A stretch of 6,420 nucleotides of DNA from Methylothermaceae bacterium (GTDB lineage: Bacteria; Pseudomonadota; Gammaproteobacteria; Methylococcales; Methylothermaceae), in contig JALVSV010000120.1 in NCBI GenBank assembly GCA_027024125.1, positions 1 through 6,420 on the forward strand, in the 5' to 3' direction. The position numbers were made by a program, and so were the translations under genes. The notes beneath the pieces were generated by a model that was given only the letters and a program-made list of their open reading frames with translations, had not been told where the DNA came from and made no database searches. The first letter of the stretch is position 1, and the number at the start of each line of letters is the position of its first letter. Shown here piece after piece: positions 5,742-6,420 of this stretch.

Positions 5742-6420
5742 TCAGAACATCCCGGAAATCCAAATTGTCACTTGGTTGCCATAACCCGTGCCCCGGCGTT
5801 TGAGACCGAAATTGTGGGCATAATCGATCACCAGCTGTAGTCTTCCTGGCAGGCCGGTGGTGATGCGAGTACCGACGAAGGGCATGAAGGTGTCATCGCG
5901 TTGGATTTTGCCTCGTTTGATTTTTTGCGGGTTCAGGTAGGCACCACCGCCGTAGAAATGCAGGTAACTGAAAAAAGTGGCGGCGAAACGATACTCGCCG
6001 TAGCCGATGACATAATGGTCTGGAAAAAACTCCAGATAGGCTGCGCCCGGAAGGATTGGATAACCGGTGCTATGGTACTCTTGCCCCATGGGGTTGACCC
6101 CACCACTGAGGCGTTGGGTCACGGTACGGTTGAAGCGGTCCAGGTGATGTCCGATGCCTCCATTGACGGAGGCGATGATGCGGTGGCGGTCACCAAGTAA
6201 TGGCAAAGGGGTGGCGATCAGGCCATAAGCGGTGCCCAGGGTATAGTGCTGATGCCCTTTTTCCTCGGCATCGACGCCCCAGTCTTTCCAATCTGGACGA
6301 TACCCCCAGACCGCGTCGGCGCCCAAAGCGAAGCCCTTGTCTGCCAGAAAGAGCAGATTGCGGGTGAGAGCATCCCAGCGCAACTGGGCGCGGGTTCGGA
6401 GTTCGAAGGTGTTTTGCGGC
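5742..6420 (-). CDS. Outer-membrane beta-barrel protein, N-terminus cut by the window edge
   Basis: About 225 residues of a minus-strand gene are visible, ending at the TGA at 5742-5744. The frame stays open to base 6420, and the residues before an internal TTG at 6381-6383 (NTFELRTRAQLRWD) already look like barrel strands, so the true start lies beyond the window and the TTG should not be taken as the start. The sequence is rich in Gly and aromatic residues with alternating polar and non-polar positions, as in transmembrane beta-strands: GFALGADAVWGYRP, HYVIGYGEYRFAATF, YLHFYGGGAYLNP and RLQLVIDYAHNFGL. It ends in VTIWISGMF, with the terminal Phe and alternating hydrophobics expected of the signal recognised by the BAM complex. 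I do not recognise a specific family; a porin-like, phospholipase-like or surface-antigen barrel are all possible. It converges with the Dabb gene and no terminator is visible in the 32-base gap. Confidence 0.7.
   Translation of the reverse strand, partial: PQNTFELRTRAQLRWDALTRNLLFLADKGFALGADAVWGYRPDWKDWGVDAEEKGHQHYTLGTAYGLIATPLPLLGDRHRIIASVNGGIGHHLDRFNRTVTQRLSGGVNPMGQEYHSTGYPILPGAAYLEFFPDHYVIGYGEYRFAATFFSYLHFYGGGAYLNPQKIKRGKIQRDDTFMPFVGTRITTGLPGRLQLVIDYAHNFGLKRRGTGYGNQVTIWISGMF

Noticed and set aside
5901..6200. Plus-strand open frame (99 codons) opposite the beta-barrel gene
   Set aside because: The minus-strand frame shows barrel strands and a C-terminal Phe, and this frame shows no features.

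Overview
The window looks like chromosomal DNA of a Gram-negative bacterium, most likely a gammaproteobacterium. The support is an AmiC-type binding protein, a membrane GGDEF protein, a DUF2914 protein, an exported Dabb-domain protein and an outer-membrane beta-barrel with a C-terminal Phe. Base composition is moderate and looks even by eye. I see no tRNA, rRNA, CRISPR array, transposase or IS end. The organism assignment is an inference from gene content only.

Layout. Positions 19-4296 hold three tightly packed plus-strand genes that look like one operon: an AmiC/Peripla_BP_5-type amide-binding protein (19-1269), a two-TM diguanylate cyclase starting on the very next base (1270-2547), and, 12 bases later, an IaaM-type tryptophan 2-monooxygenase (2560-4296). 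A 181-base gap (4297-4477) follows, containing a good 11-bp stem-loop and weaker hairpins. Next come a membrane-anchored DUF2914 protein (4478-5209), a 134-base gap with a possible promoter, and a small exported Dabb (A/B-barrel) protein (5344-5709). A minus-strand outer-membrane beta-barrel gene (5742-6420) converges on it and runs off the right edge, so its N-terminus is missing.

How the genes may work together. IaaM-family enzymes turn an amino acid (tryptophan to indole-3-acetamide) into an amide. AmiC-family proteins bind small amides. The diguanylate cyclase between them has a periplasmic-type helical sensor region, an intact GGEEF active site and an RxxD inhibitory site. The most interesting reading is an amide-signalling module in which an amide made by the third gene product, or met in the environment, is bound by the first and alters c-di-GMP synthesis by the second. 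No amidase (IaaH) and no AmiR antiterminator is visible in the window. The link is inferred from gene order and family chemistry and is not demonstrated. The DUF2914, Dabb and beta-barrel genes have no evident connection to this module.
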